Shown here: positions 1-8,298 of the stretch, one piece after another
Layout: each line of letters starts with the position of its first letter
Numbering within the stretch: the stretch's first letter is position 1
Assembly: GCF_965227505.1 (NCBI RefSeq)
Contig: NZ_OZ245757.1
Coordinates: forward strand, 1,736,001 to 1,800,000
Direction of reading: 5' to 3'
Length of the DNA: 64,000 nucleotides
Source of the DNA: Pelagibius sp965227505
GTDB taxonomy: Bacteria; Pseudomonadota; Alphaproteobacteria; Kiloniellales; Kiloniellaceae
Notes under the pieces: generated by a model
The model's input: only the letters and a program-made list of their open reading frames with translations
What the model was told of the DNA's origin: nothing
Database searches by the model: none
Program-made: the position numbers and the translations under genes

Positions 1-149
1 TCGACGGCAGGCGCATCCATCAACAGCTGGGCATCGCCCAGAACTTCGGCGCCGCTCGCCGCCAGCGAGGCTACGGCCGTCTCGGCCGTCTGTGACGCCA
101 AGTCCACGTCGAAGGTCGGGCGCGCCAGGCAAAAGACTGCGATCCGCAT
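1..149 (-). CDS. Fucose/arabinose-isomerase-like protein, N-terminus only (cut by window edge)
   Basis: Only the first 49 codons are inside the window (MRIAVFCLARPTFDVD...). The ATG at 149 shares its A with the TGA of the aldolase gene (TGATG), so it is translationally coupled as the last visible gene of the minus-strand sugar operon. The opening 'ARPTFDV' is what I associate with L-fucose-isomerase-like ketol isomerases. That recognition rests on a short stretch. A sugar isomerase would complete an isomerase-kinase-aldolase set with the two genes before it. Confidence 0.5.
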   Translation of the reverse strand, partial: MRIAVFCLARPTFDVDLASQTAETAVASLAASGAEVLGDAQLLMDAPAV

Positions 150-1240
150 CAGAGCCTCCCTTCCAGATCGGCGTAGGCGCCTTGCATCCACTCGCTCTCC
201 CAGCCCACCGGCCGCGGCAGGCCCTCGATCCCATCGTCGAACCAGCCGGTCCAGGGGCGGGCCTTGGCGTCCGCGAGGGCGTTCAACTCTTTCATATAGT
301 CGGCCGCCGGGCCGGACAACGCCGCCTCCATCGCCGCCATATCCGGGAAGTGCTGGAAGGCGTCCCACCAGATTGCCCGGCCCGCGAGAAAGCCGCTGGC
401 GCCGGCGTCGAAGGCATAATGCAGGACGTTGCGGAAGGCGGCCTGGCTGGCGCCGGCGGAGAGCATGACCCAGGGCCGCCCGGCGAGGCGATCCATCTCA
501 GCGAAGAGCGCAGCCGTCGCCGCATCGCCCGGCGGCGGCACATCCTTGGCGGGGATCGGACTTTCCAGCTTGAAGACGTCGACGCCATAGTCCGGCGCGG
601 CAAAAGTCTCCACCGTTTTCAGAACGTGGTCGGTCCGCTTGCCGGCCTGCTCCACATAGTCCTTGGTCTGCCCGACATCACCCGCCAGCGGATAGAGCAG
701 CATCTCCAGCAGAAAGGGAATGTCGTAACGCGCGCAGGCCTCGCCCACCCGCTTGGTGAAATCGAGTTGCGCTTGGCGCGAGGCGGCATCCTGGTCCGGG
801 TGATACCAGGTCAGCACTTTGACCGCGTCGCCGCCGGCCCGCTTGATCTTGGAGACCGACCAGTCGTCGATGGCCTTGGACAGACGGCCGTCCCTGCCCT
901 CACCGAAAACCGAGTCCTCCAGGGTAACTACGAGCCCGTGGTGCGGCGCAAGGACGGTCATAGCGTCGCTCAACGCGTAGGTGGGATCGGCCAGCACCGC
1001 CGTGGCATGCGGCGCCAGCGCCGCCATCAGGGCGCGCTTCACCGCCCGCACATCGGCGTAGCGCGAACGATCTTCGCCGCGCGCCTCGGCGACCCGGTTC
1101 TTGATGGGCGGGCGCTGATCGACCGCCAGCATCTTGAAGCGGCCGCCACCGTCGGCCATGCGGCGCAGGCCCCAGAACTTGCCGGGGCTCAACACAATAG
1201 ACCGAACAGACTGAGACGGGGCGGCTTGGGGGGCGCTCAT
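149..1240 (-). CDS. Class I aldolase, LacD/YihT family
   Basis: 363 residues. It probably cleaves a ketose phosphate, such as tagatose-1,6-bisphosphate (LacD) or 6-deoxy-6-sulfofructose-1-phosphate (YihT), through a Schiff base. The likely Schiff-base lysine is K224 in GVDVFKLESP. 'KMLAVDQR' (36-43) matches the family N-terminal motif, and 'PWVMLSAG...GASGFLAGRAIW' matches the phosphate-binding C-terminal part of LacD and YihT. It is longer than YihT (about 290) and closer to LacD in size, with about 30 extra N-terminal residues. The start ATG overlaps the kinase stop by 4 nt, so the two are coupled. The substrate cannot be settled from sequence alone. Confidence 0.85.
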   Translation of the reverse strand: MSAPQAAPSQSVRSIVLSPGKFWGLRRMADGGGRFKMLAVDQRPPIKNRVAEARGEDRSRYADVRAVKRALMAALAPHATAVLADPTYALSDAMTVLAPHHGLVVTLEDSVFGEGRDGRLSKAIDDWSVSKIKRAGGDAVKVLTWYHPDQDAASRQAQLDFTKRVGEACARYDIPFLLEMLLYPLAGDVGQTKDYVEQAGKRTDHVLKTVETFAAPDYGVDVFKLESPIPAKDVPPPGDAATAALFAEMDRLAGRPWVMLSAGASQAAFRNVLHYAFDAGASGFLAGRAIWWDAFQHFPDMAAMEAALSGPAADYMKELNALADAKARPWTGWFDDGIEGLPRPVGWESEWMQGAYADLEGRL

Positions 1241-2130
1241 AATCTGGTCTCCAACAAGCTGGTTACTTCCTGTCGCGTCGGAAAGGCGCCGGGGCCGCTG
1301 GGCTGGGCGACCTTCAGGGCCGCCGCCGCAGAGGCAAAGCGCAGGGCCTCGGGGAAGGCCTTGCCCTCCCCCAGCGCAAGCGCCGCAGCGCCGTGGTAGA
1401 CATCGCCGGCGCCCAGCGTATCGACGGCCTGCACCGGCACCGCCGGCACCTTACCGCTCTGCCCGGCCGCGATCCAAAAGGCGCCCTCTGCCCCTGCGGT
1501 CACCGCAAAGGCAACCCCGGGATAGCGCTCGGCGACGGCCGCAAGCGCGGCCCGGCGATCCCCCGGCTGCAGGCTCTCCAGGCCGGCGGCACTGAAGATG
1601 ACGTGGCTCGCCCGGGCCACCAGATCGCGGGCCTCTTCCGGTGCGGTGTCGTAGTCGAGCACGCCCGGCACGCCGGCAATGGCCGCTGCCTGCAGCCCCA
1701 TGCGCGCCGCTTCGGGCCAGCGCAGGTCGCACATCACCGCATCGGCCCCGGCAAAGGAGGCGCTGTCCGGAGCGCCCCGGAACAGGGCCGGGTCCTTGTG
1801 ATTGATCAGCATGCGCTCCCCGCGGGGGTCGATGAAGACGGCGGAGGTCGCGGTGGCACCTTCGGGCGGCGTGTGCAGCCCCGAGCAGTCGACCTCGGCA
1901 GCGGCGAGCACGGCGCGCAGGCTTTGACCGGCGGCGTCCGCACCCACCCGGCTGACCAGCCGGGCCGCACCACCGAGCCGTGCCACCGCCATGGCGGCGT
2001 TTGCGGCGATGCCCCCGGCCACCTCGCGGCGCGACACCGCAGTGTACTTGGTGGCGTCAACCGGCAGGCCTTCGACCTGGAACACCTGATCGAGCACGGC
2101 AATGCCGGCGCAGACGACGCGCAGGGTCAT
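1237..2130 (-). CDS. PfkB-family sugar kinase, YihV-like
   Basis: 297 residues. This is a ribokinase-fold kinase that would phosphorylate the imported or isomerised sugar ahead of the aldolase. The PfkB signature 'DTLGAGDVYHGA' gives D243 as catalytic base, and an N-terminal 'GGIAANAAMAVARLG' matches the sugar-binding lid region. From memory, the N-terminal 140 residues align well with E. coli YihV (sulfofructose kinase). K28, N110 and R137 fall at the positions of YihV K27, N109 and R138, which lie in the sulfosugar pocket. The gene overlaps its neighbours on both sides by ATGA, indicating tight coupling with the dehydrogenase and the aldolase. Tagatose-6-phosphate or fructose kinase are alternatives. 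Confidence 0.85.
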   Translation of the reverse strand: MTLRVVCAGIAVLDQVFQVEGLPVDATKYTAVSRREVAGGIAANAAMAVARLGGAARLVSRVGADAAGQSLRAVLAAAEVDCSGLHTPPEGATATSAVFIDPRGERMLINHKDPALFRGAPDSASFAGADAVMCDLRWPEAARMGLQAAAIAGVPGVLDYDTAPEEARDLVARASHVIFSAAGLESLQPGDRRAALAAVAERYPGVAFAVTAGAEGAFWIAAGQSGKVPAVPVQAVDTLGAGDVYHGAAALALGEGKAFPEALRFASAAAALKVAQPSGPGAFPTRQEVTSLLETRL

Positions 2131-3047
2131 GCCAGTTCCTCCAGCACCGCATCGACGATCATTTCGCTGACACGCTCATTGGAGTCCTCGGTGACACCGG
2201 CGATATGCGGCGTCAGGATCAGGTTGGGCACCTCGCGAAACACCGCCGCAGAGACTCCATCCAGCGGTTCCTTGGCGAAGACATCGAGCGCAGCCCCGCC
2301 CAGGCGTCCGGCCTTCAAGGTCTCGGCCAGGGCAACTTCGTCGACGATACCCCCGCGAGCGGTGTTGATCAGAACGGCGCCGGGCTTCATGCGGCCCAAG
2401 ACGCCGGCATCGAAAAGCCAACGGGTCGTCTCCGTCAGCGGCACGTGGAGGCTGAGGACGTCGGCCCTCTCCAGCAGCGCGTCCAGAGAAACCAGATCCA
2501 CGCCCTCCGCCGCTTCCACCAGGGGATCATGCGCAATCACGGTCATGCCGAGCGCCTGCGCGCGCCGCGCCGTGCGCCGGGCGATGTCGCCGAAGCCGAG
2601 AAGGCCCAGGCTGCGCCCGGCCACCTCCCGGCCCTGGCAGGCGGCGCGCGGCCAGCCGCCGGCGCGCAGGTCCTCGGTCGCGAAAAAAGCTCGGCCGCGC
2701 AGCAGTTGCAGCGCTGCCGAGATGACGTATTCGGCCACCGCATCGGCGTTCGCCCCGCGCGCGGGGCGGACCGCGACGCCGCGCGCCGCGCAGGCGGCCA
2801 GATCGATGTTGTCCAGGCCGACGCCCAGCCGCCCGACGACGCGCAGGGCCGGCGCGGCGGCAAGAAGGTCCGGCATCACCTGGGTGCGGTTGCGCACCAC
2901 CAGCGCCTCGGCGGTACCCAGCAGCGCCTGCAGGTCCGCGGGGCGATCGACCAGGGTCGGGTCGTAAAAGGTCTGGCGGCTCTGCGCCAGGCGGGCCACG
3001 GCCGCCTCGGCCATGAACTCGGAGACAACGACAACAGGCTGCGGCAT
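2127..3047 (-). CDS. D-2-hydroxyacid dehydrogenase (SerA/SlcC-like)
   Basis: 306 residues. It is an NAD(P)-dependent D-isomer-specific 2-hydroxyacid dehydrogenase. The Rossmann motif 'GLLGFGDIA' starts at 148. The catalytic residues are R231 ('NTARGGIVDE'), E260 ('KEPL') and H281 ('LTPHIAG'). Length suits a two-domain enzyme without the ACT domain of phosphoglycerate dehydrogenase. It is the first gene after two strong hairpins and overlaps the kinase by 4 nt, so it belongs to the catabolic half of the TRAP operon. Candidate substrates are glycerate, phosphoglycerate or, given the YihV-like kinase, sulfolactate. The last is inference only. Confidence 0.85.
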   Translation of the reverse strand: MPQPVVVVSEFMAEAAVARLAQSRQTFYDPTLVDRPADLQALLGTAEALVVRNRTQVMPDLLAAAPALRVVGRLGVGLDNIDLAACAARGVAVRPARGANADAVAEYVISAALQLLRGRAFFATEDLRAGGWPRAACQGREVAGRSLGLLGFGDIARRTARRAQALGMTVIAHDPLVEAAEGVDLVSLDALLERADVLSLHVPLTETTRWLFDAGVLGRMKPGAVLINTARGGIVDEVALAETLKAGRLGGAALDVFAKEPLDGVSAAVFREVPNLILTPHIAGVTEDSNERVSEMIVDAVLEELA

Positions 3048-3091
3048 AGGCTCCTTACATCACTCCAAAAGGTTCCAACGGTCCCGGCGCA

Positions 3092-3130
3092 ATCCGGGCG
3101 CCCCCAAGAACGAACCTGGGGCGCCCGGAT
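3092..3130 (-). terminator. Intergenic hairpin, 13-bp perfect stem
   Basis: ATCCGGGCGCCCC (3092-3104) pairs perfectly with 3118-3130 across a 13-nt loop. It lies between the TRAP binding-protein gene and the downstream hydroxyacid dehydrogenase. No clear U-run follows on the minus strand. It may be a transcript-stabilising or partial attenuation structure that keeps binding-protein mRNA abundant. Confidence 0.6.
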
Positions 3131-3140
3131 CGGTCACCGC

Positions 3141-3163
3141 GGGACCGGCACGCTGCCGGTCCC
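3141..3163 (-). terminator. Second intergenic hairpin, 10-bp perfect stem
   Basis: GGGACCGGCA (3141-3150) pairs perfectly with TGCCGGTCCC (3154-3163) over a 3-nt loop. It is the first structure met by transcription after the binding-protein stop codon at 3185, 22 nt before it on the plus numbering. With the 3092-3130 hairpin it makes a tandem pair. Confidence 0.6.
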
Positions 3164-3184
3164 GAACACGGTCTTACAAGACGG

Positions 3185-4234
3185 CTACTGCGAAGCCGCC
3201 TCGAACTCCGCCTCGAGCGAGGCCTCGCAGGCGGACACCGCCCCCTGGGCCGCGTCGATCCATTCGCGGCCGAAGTTCTCCTCATACCAATCCCAGACCG
3301 GCTTGGCGGCCGCCTGGAAGGCGGCTTTCTGCTCCGCCGTGGGGGTGTAGATCGTGCCGCCGGCATCGACGAAGGCCTGGAAGGCATCGACGGCCTTGCG
3401 CTTGGGCAGCACCCGGGCGGTCATCTTCAACTCCTGGAAGCCGTCATAGACGATCCGCTTCTGGTCGTCCGGCAGGCCCTGAAAGACATCCTCGTTCATC
3501 CACCAGAGCGCGCCCATGTAGGCGTGGCCGTCCAGCGAGATGTACTTCAGATGATCCTGGAACTTCATGTTGACGATGTCGGTGATGCCGTTCTTGGTGC
3601 CCTCGACGACACCGGTGCCGAGCGAAGTATAGACCTCCGGCCAGGCGATCGGCGTCGGCGAACCACCGAGCGCTTTCACCAGCTCGATCTGGATGTCGGC
3701 GCCGATGGTGCGCAGCTTCAGCCCCTCGACGTCTTCCGGGCTCTTCACCTGCTTGCTGGTGGTGGCGATGTTACGCCAGCCGCCGGTATTGGAGATGGCC
3801 ATCAGACGCGCCGCACCGACATCCTCCAGCACCGCTTCGCGGATCTTCGCGGTGAGCGGTCCGTCGAAGACGCACTCGGCTACGCGGTCGTTGGGAAAGA
3901 GATAGGGCAGGTCGAGAAACTGGGCCGGGGGATACCAGCCCGCCAGGCCGCCGTTGGTGGTGATGTAGATGTCGAGCCGGCCGTCGAGCAGCGCCTCGGA
4001 GCATTCGTCCGCATTGGAACAGAAGCGCCCGTTGGGGAAGATGTCCACCGCCAGCGCCCCGTTCGACGTGGCTTCGACGTAGTTCTTGAACACCAGCGAG
4101 CCGTCGAAATCCTCGTCGTCCTCGGATCCCAGGAAGGCGATCTTCAGCGTGGTGTCGGCCGCCAGCGCGGCACCCGCTCCCATTGTCAGAGTGACGGCGG
4201 CGGCACCGGCCGCGAGGGTTTTCCAGAAGCTCAT
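3185..4234 (-). CDS. TRAP transporter substrate-binding protein (DctP family)
   Basis: 349 residues with a Sec signal peptide (MSFWKTLAAGAAAVTLTMGAG, cleavage probably after AALA). This periplasmic protein captures the substrate for the Q/M membrane pair encoded just upstream in the same operon. The internal 'GLKLRTIGADIQIELVKALG' carries the arginine region that binds carboxylate in DctP proteins. The start at 4234 is chosen because GGAGGAAAG lies directly upstream and a signal peptide follows. The open frame extends far further upstream but only through antisense of dctM. The YihV-like kinase suggests a sugar or sulfonate, but TRAP ligands are not readable at this level. Confidence 0.93.
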   Translation of the reverse strand: MSFWKTLAAGAAAVTLTMGAGAALAADTTLKIAFLGSEDDEDFDGSLVFKNYVEATSNGALAVDIFPNGRFCSNADECSEALLDGRLDIYITTNGGLAGWYPPAQFLDLPYLFPNDRVAECVFDGPLTAKIREAVLEDVGAARLMAISNTGGWRNIATTSKQVKSPEDVEGLKLRTIGADIQIELVKALGGSPTPIAWPEVYTSLGTGVVEGTKNGITDIVNMKFQDHLKYISLDGHAYMGALWWMNEDVFQGLPDDQKRIVYDGFQELKMTARVLPKRKAVDAFQAFVDAGGTIYTPTAEQKAAFQAAAKPVWDWYEENFGREWIDAAQGAVSACEASLEAEFEAASQ

Positions 4235-4275
4235 TCTTTCCTCCTTGTTCGCGTTATTGTTCGGTTTTGGATGTC

Positions 4276-5580
4276 TCACGAATGAAGCCCCATCACGCGG
4301 GGCAGGAACAGCACCAGGTCTTCGAAGAAGGTGATCAGGAAGATCACGCCGGCCTCCACGGCCAGGAACGGCAGGATGGCCTTTGTAATCGCCTCGACGC
4401 GCTCGCGCGAAATCGACGATGCGACGAAAAGCACAAGCCCCATGGGCGGCGTCGCCAAGCCGACGGTCACGTTGACGCACATGATGATGGCGAAGTGGAC
4501 GGGATCGAGGCCGATGATCCCGACGAAGACCTTCGAAAGGATCGGGCCCAGAATCAGGATCGCCGGGCCGGCGTCGAGGAACATGCCGACGACGAAGAGC
4601 ATCAGGTTGAGCAGGATCAGCAGCAGATAGGGGTTGTCGGTCAGCGACAGCACGAAGTCGGCCAGCATCTGCGCTGCGCCGACCTGATCGGCGACCCAGG
4701 AGAACGATTTCGAAGCGCCGATCAGCATGAGGATGATGCCCGAGGCCACTGCGGCGCGGTAGAAGGTCGCCGGCAGATCGCCGATGCGGAGCGCACGGAT
4801 CACGAAGACCGAAACGATCAGCGCATAGAACGCGGCGACCCCTGCGGCTTCCGTCGGCGTGAAGAAACCGGTCAGGATGCCGCCCAGCAGGATGATCGGC
4901 GTCAGCAGCGGCCAGAAGGTCTCGCGCCCCGCGGCCACGACCTCGCGGGCCGAGGCACGGCGGCTGGCAACCGGGAAGTTGTACTTCTTGGCCAGGCGCC
5001 AGGTGACGAACATCAGCCCGCTGCCGATCATCAACCCGGGAACGATGCCCCCGGCGAAGAGGGCGGCGGGGCTCACCCCCATGATGAAGGCGTAGATGAT
5101 CATGATGCCCGACGGCGGAATGATCGGCCCGATGACGCTGGAGGCCGCCGTCACCGCCGCCGCGAAACGCCGGGTGTAGCCCTGCTTCTCCATTGCCGGG
5201 ATCAGCATGGACCCCAGCGCAGAGGTGTCGGCGACCGCCGAACCGGACAGCCCGGCGAAGAGGATCGAGCTCAGGATGTTCACCTGCGCCAAGCCGCCGC
5301 GCAGATGGCCGATCAGCGACTGGCTGAAGCGCACGAGGCGCTCGGTGATGCCGCCGGCGTTCATCAGTTCGCCGGCCAGGATGAACATCGGCAGCGCCAT
5401 CAGCGGCACCGAGGACATGCCGGAGAAAACCTGGCTGAGCAGGGAGTTGAGATCGCGCGGATCGAACTCGGCACCCAGATCGTTGGCGACGACGATGCCG
5501 GAGGCCCCCAGCAGGCCGAAGATCACCGGGATCGAAAGGGCGAGCGAGGCGAGGAAGAGCCAGAGAAAAGCGGTCTGCAT
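4276..5580 (-). CDS. TRAP transporter large permease (DctM family)
   Basis: 434 residues of almost continuous hydrophobic segments, matching DctM, the 12-helix ion-coupled transport subunit. The typical 'SAVADTSALGSMLIP' and 'IGPIIPPSGIMIIYA' loops are present. It is a single-domain M subunit, with Q encoded separately and 3 nt away (5584). A 41-nt gap separates it from the binding protein. Together the three proteins form a Na+- or H+-driven high-affinity uptake system in the inner membrane. Confidence 0.95.
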   Translation of the reverse strand: MQTAFLWLFLASLALSIPVIFGLLGASGIVVANDLGAEFDPRDLNSLLSQVFSGMSSVPLMALPMFILAGELMNAGGITERLVRFSQSLIGHLRGGLAQVNILSSILFAGLSGSAVADTSALGSMLIPAMEKQGYTRRFAAAVTAASSVIGPIIPPSGIMIIYAFIMGVSPAALFAGGIVPGLMIGSGLMFVTWRLAKKYNFPVASRRASAREVVAAGRETFWPLLTPIILLGGILTGFFTPTEAAGVAAFYALIVSVFVIRALRIGDLPATFYRAAVASGIILMLIGASKSFSWVADQVGAAQMLADFVLSLTDNPYLLLILLNLMLFVVGMFLDAGPAILILGPILSKVFVGIIGLDPVHFAIIMCVNVTVGLATPPMGLVLFVASSISRERVEAITKAILPFLAVEAGVIFLITFFEDLVLFLPRVMGLHS

Positions 5581-5583
5581 CGC

Positions 5584-6216
5584 CTATTCCTCCACGTTCG
5601 CTGCGACATCCTCGAAGGAACGCACGGGGCGCACCAGCCGGTTGTCGGGATCGAAGAGGCCCAGGGTGTAGCGCAGCAGCATCTCCACATTGACGATGAT
5701 CATCAGGGCGATGGCCGCCGGCATCACCATGAAGACGTAGCGCCACTCCAACCCCAGCACGGGGATGCGCATCTTGGCCTTGAAGGGCCGGATGGAGTTG
5801 AGGTCGAGGCCGAAAATGCCGTCGAGAACCAGGGTCAGCCCGTCCCACTTCAGGCCGATCTTGCGCAGCGTCAGATCGAGGGCGATCAACAGCAGGCTCA
5901 GAATGAGCACGTGGAGCAGCAGCGAATGCACCCGCTGGAGGAAATGCGGGAGCATGTCGTGCAGCATGTCCAGCGCCACGTTGGACGCACGGCGATAAGC
6001 GATCGGCGCCACGATAAAGGCCAGGGCCGGCAGCAGGATCAGCATCACCTTTTCCGTCCAGGGCGCACTGATGCCGGACAGGCGCGCCACCACCGTCCAG
6101 ACGACCGTGGCCAGCATGGCGATCACGGTGACAATGATGATCGGACGCAGCATCGCTTCGAAGCCGCGGTTTATAAGGCGCAGCAAGCCGATCGCGCGAG
6201 TCAGCATGACAACCAT
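5584..6216 (-). CDS. TRAP transporter small permease (DctQ family)
   Basis: 210 residues with four predicted membrane segments (about 24-46, 55-73, 97-117 and 156-180) and the conserved 'W...VVARLSGISAPWTEK' stretch between the first two. It pairs with DctM. It is a little longer than the usual 160-190 residues, with an insertion around 120-150. The first of two nearby ATGs (MVVM) is used. It lies 48 nt downstream of the SDR gene on the same strand. Confidence 0.92.
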   Translation of the reverse strand: MVVMLTRAIGLLRLINRGFEAMLRPIIIVTVIAMLATVVWTVVARLSGISAPWTEKVMLILLPALAFIVAPIAYRRASNVALDMLHDMLPHFLQRVHSLLLHVLILSLLLIALDLTLRKIGLKWDGLTLVLDGIFGLDLNSIRPFKAKMRIPVLGLEWRYVFMVMPAAIALMIIVNVEMLLRYTLGLFDPDNRLVRPVRSFEDVAANVEE

Positions 6217-6264
6217 TCACTTCCTCCCGGCCCGCGCTTCTCCCGGCGCGGCGCCCAAAGTCCT

Positions 6265-6981
6265 TCAGTTCATCACCTGGCCACCATCGACGTTGATGCA
6301 CTGCCCGGTGATGTAGCTGGCGTCTTCGCTCAGCAGAAACCGTATCACGGTTGCAACCTCCCGTGGTGCTCCGAAGCGGCCGAGCGGAATCTCCTTCAAG
6401 AGGAAGTCGCCGCGGCGCTCGATCACCTTTTCCGGCATGCGGGTGAGAATGATGCCGGGGGCAATGGCGTTGACCGTGGCGCGCGTCTTGAACCTGCGGG
6501 CCAGCGCCCGGGTAATCCCAACCAGCCCAGCCTTGGCGGCGGAGTATGCCACCGCATCCACCGCACCGCGGCGAAAAGCCAGGGAGGAGGTGAAGACCAG
6601 GCGCCCCATGGTTCCCTCCGGCAGCCGCTCGCCGACCGCGGTGGCAAAATCGTAGGCGTTGCGCAGATTGTCGTTCATGGTGCGGTCCCAGACAGCGGGG
6701 TCGTCGCCCAGATCGGGATCGTCTTCCATCGAGCCTGCGAGATGGACGAAACCGTGGATCGGCCCTTCAGCAGCCGCGAGCGCCGCCCGCGCGCCCGCAG
6801 CGTCGTCCGTCGCCTGAACCCCGGCGGTCGCACCCAGCCGCCCGGCCAGATCCTGCAGGCCGCTCTCCTCCCGGTCGATCAGATGGAGACGGCAGCCGGC
6901 TTCGGACAACAGCGCGCAGAGCGCCTGGCCGATGCCCCCGGCGGCCCCGGTAATCGCTATGGTTCCATCCAATCCGGCCAT
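6265..6981 (-). CDS. Short-chain dehydrogenase/reductase
   Basis: 238 residues, classical SDR. Cofactor motif TGAAGGIG (11-18), catalytic S132/S133 region, Y146 and K150 (YSAAK). The C-terminal 'ASYITGQCINVDGG' is typical of sugar or polyol and 3-oxoacyl-type SDRs. The ATG at 6981 is preferred because a GGTGGGGGAT stretch precedes it and it begins at the usual SDR distance from the Gly motif. In-frame starts at 7023 and 7077 would run over the operator-like palindrome. It is the first gene of the TRAP/catabolic operon and is divergent from the LacI gene. Confidence 0.88.
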   Translation of the reverse strand: MAGLDGTIAITGAAGGIGQALCALLSEAGCRLHLIDREESGLQDLAGRLGATAGVQATDDAAGARAALAAAEGPIHGFVHLAGSMEDDPDLGDDPAVWDRTMNDNLRNAYDFATAVGERLPEGTMGRLVFTSSLAFRRGAVDAVAYSAAKAGLVGITRALARRFKTRATVNAIAPGIILTRMPEKVIERRGDFLLKEIPLGRFGAPREVATVIRFLLSEDASYITGQCINVDGGQVMN

Positions 6982-7040
6982 CGAGGCACAATCCCCCACC
7001 GACAGTCGCAAGACGCTTTTCATGCGAACACTGTCGCTGT

Positions 7041-7060
7041 TTATGTAAGCCTTTACATAA
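7041..7060. promoter_or_regulatory. Operator-like palindrome in the lacI/SDR divergent region
   Basis: TTATGTAAGCCTTTACATAA has perfect 8-bp arms around a 4-bp centre. It lies 60 bp upstream of the SDR start and 87 bp upstream of the LacI-family start, so one bound dimer could control both directions. A weaker half-site pair (TGTAA...TTTAC) lies at 7091-7108, beside TTGACT at 7098. Binding by the adjacent LacI protein is inference. Confidence 0.6.
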
Positions 7061-7146
7061 GTCCGGTCTTGCTGCAAGCAGGAATTTCCCTGTAAGCTTG
7101 ACTTTTACGGTATGTTTTCTGATGGCGGCCTGAGTTACGGATCAAT

Positions 7147-8202
7147 ATGCGTAAACGATTACAGAACCGCGGAGCGCGCGTGAGCGTTGCCGAGGTGGCG
7201 GCGGCGGCCCAGGTCTCCACCGCCACCGTTTCGCGGGTTCTGAACAAGGCGGACTACGTGAAACCGGAAACCCGCCGCGCGGTGGAGGAAGCAATCGCGG
7301 CCCTGGGCTACATCCCCCACGGCGCCGCGCGTTCGCTGTCGAGCCGCTCCAGCCGCATTATCGGGGCCATAATCCCCTCCATCGACAACTCGATCTTCGC
7401 CGCCGGCGTGGAGGCCCTGCAGGCTCATCTGAACGACCGCGGCTACCATCTGCTGATCGGATCGAGCAACTACGACCCGGAAGAAGAGCACCAGGTCGTC
7501 CGCAGCTTCCTGGAGCAGCGGGCCGCCGGGATCATCATGATGGGCGAGACCCATACCCGCGACTGCCTCGCCCTGCTGGCGCGCCACGGTACACCCTTCG
7601 TCAATACCGGTGTCTACTCGCCCGAGCGGCCCTATCACTGCGTGGGATTCGACAATGCCGGCGTTGCGACCAAGGCGGTGCGCTATCTGCTGCAGCTCGG
7701 CCACCGGCGCTTCGCCATGATCGCCGGCATCACCGCCGACAACGACCGCGCCATCGGGCGCGTCCGCGGCGTGCGCGCGGAGCTGGCCAATGCCGGCCTG
7801 ATCCTGCCGGACGACCGGGTTCTGGAACGCCGCTACGACATTGCCGAGAGCCGCGCCGCCTTCCGCGACCTGATGTCCTTGCCGGAGCCGCCGACGGCGA
7901 TCATCTGCGGCAACGACGTACAGGGCTTCGGCGCAATCCTGGAAGCCCAGCACAGCGGCGTTCGCATCCCCGAGCAGGTCTCCGTGGTCGGCTTCGACGA
8001 TCTCGTGCTCTCCCGCCACCTGAAACCTTCGCTCACCACCATCCGCGTGCCGACGCAGGAGATGTGGTGCCGCGCTGCCGACATGCTCTTTGCGCGTCTC
8101 AACGGCGAAGAGACGCCGCGGGCGGTGGAGATCGAGACCTCCCTGATCGTCCGCGAGTCCACCGGCCCCGCCCCGGCATCACTGGCAGCCGCCGGTCTCT
8201 AA
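7147..8202 (+). CDS. LacI-family transcriptional regulator
   Basis: 351 residues. The N-terminal helix-turn-helix 'VSVAEVAAAAQVSTATVSRV' (13-32) and hinge 'GYIPHGAARSLSS' precede a periplasmic-binding-protein-like sensor domain that begins at 'IIGAIIPSIDN'. It probably binds a sugar or sugar phosphate and represses the divergent TRAP operon, and perhaps the SDR downstream at 8299. Full family length with no visible defect. Confidence 0.92.
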   Translation: MRKRLQNRGARVSVAEVAAAAQVSTATVSRVLNKADYVKPETRRAVEEAIAALGYIPHGAARSLSSRSSRIIGAIIPSIDNSIFAAGVEALQAHLNDRGYHLLIGSSNYDPEEEHQVVRSFLEQRAAGIIMMGETHTRDCLALLARHGTPFVNTGVYSPERPYHCVGFDNAGVATKAVRYLLQLGHRRFAMIAGITADNDRAIGRVRGVRAELANAGLILPDDRVLERRYDIAESRAAFRDLMSLPEPPTAIICGNDVQGFGAILEAQHSGVRIPEQVSVVGFDDLVLSRHLKPSLTTIRVPTQEMWCRAADMLFARLNGEETPRAVEIETSLIVRESTGPAPASLAAAGL

Positions 8203-8298
8203 CCAGACAAGGGCTATCCCGCGCTGCGCCAGCCGCTATGATCCCCAGTCGCTGCGATTGCAGACTGAAGAGCGGGAGCCGGGGGGGGTAGATGCGCA

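Noticed and set aside
4235..6301. Long N-terminal extension of the TRAP binding protein frame
   Set aside because: The frame stays open through antisense of dctM and dctQ. The signal peptide and GGAGGAAAG place the true start at 4234.
4267..7095. 942-codon plus-strand open frame
   Set aside because: It is antisense to the TRAP permeases and the SDR, with His/Gln/Asp-rich composition typical of mirror frames in high-GC DNA. The minus-strand genes have clear families.
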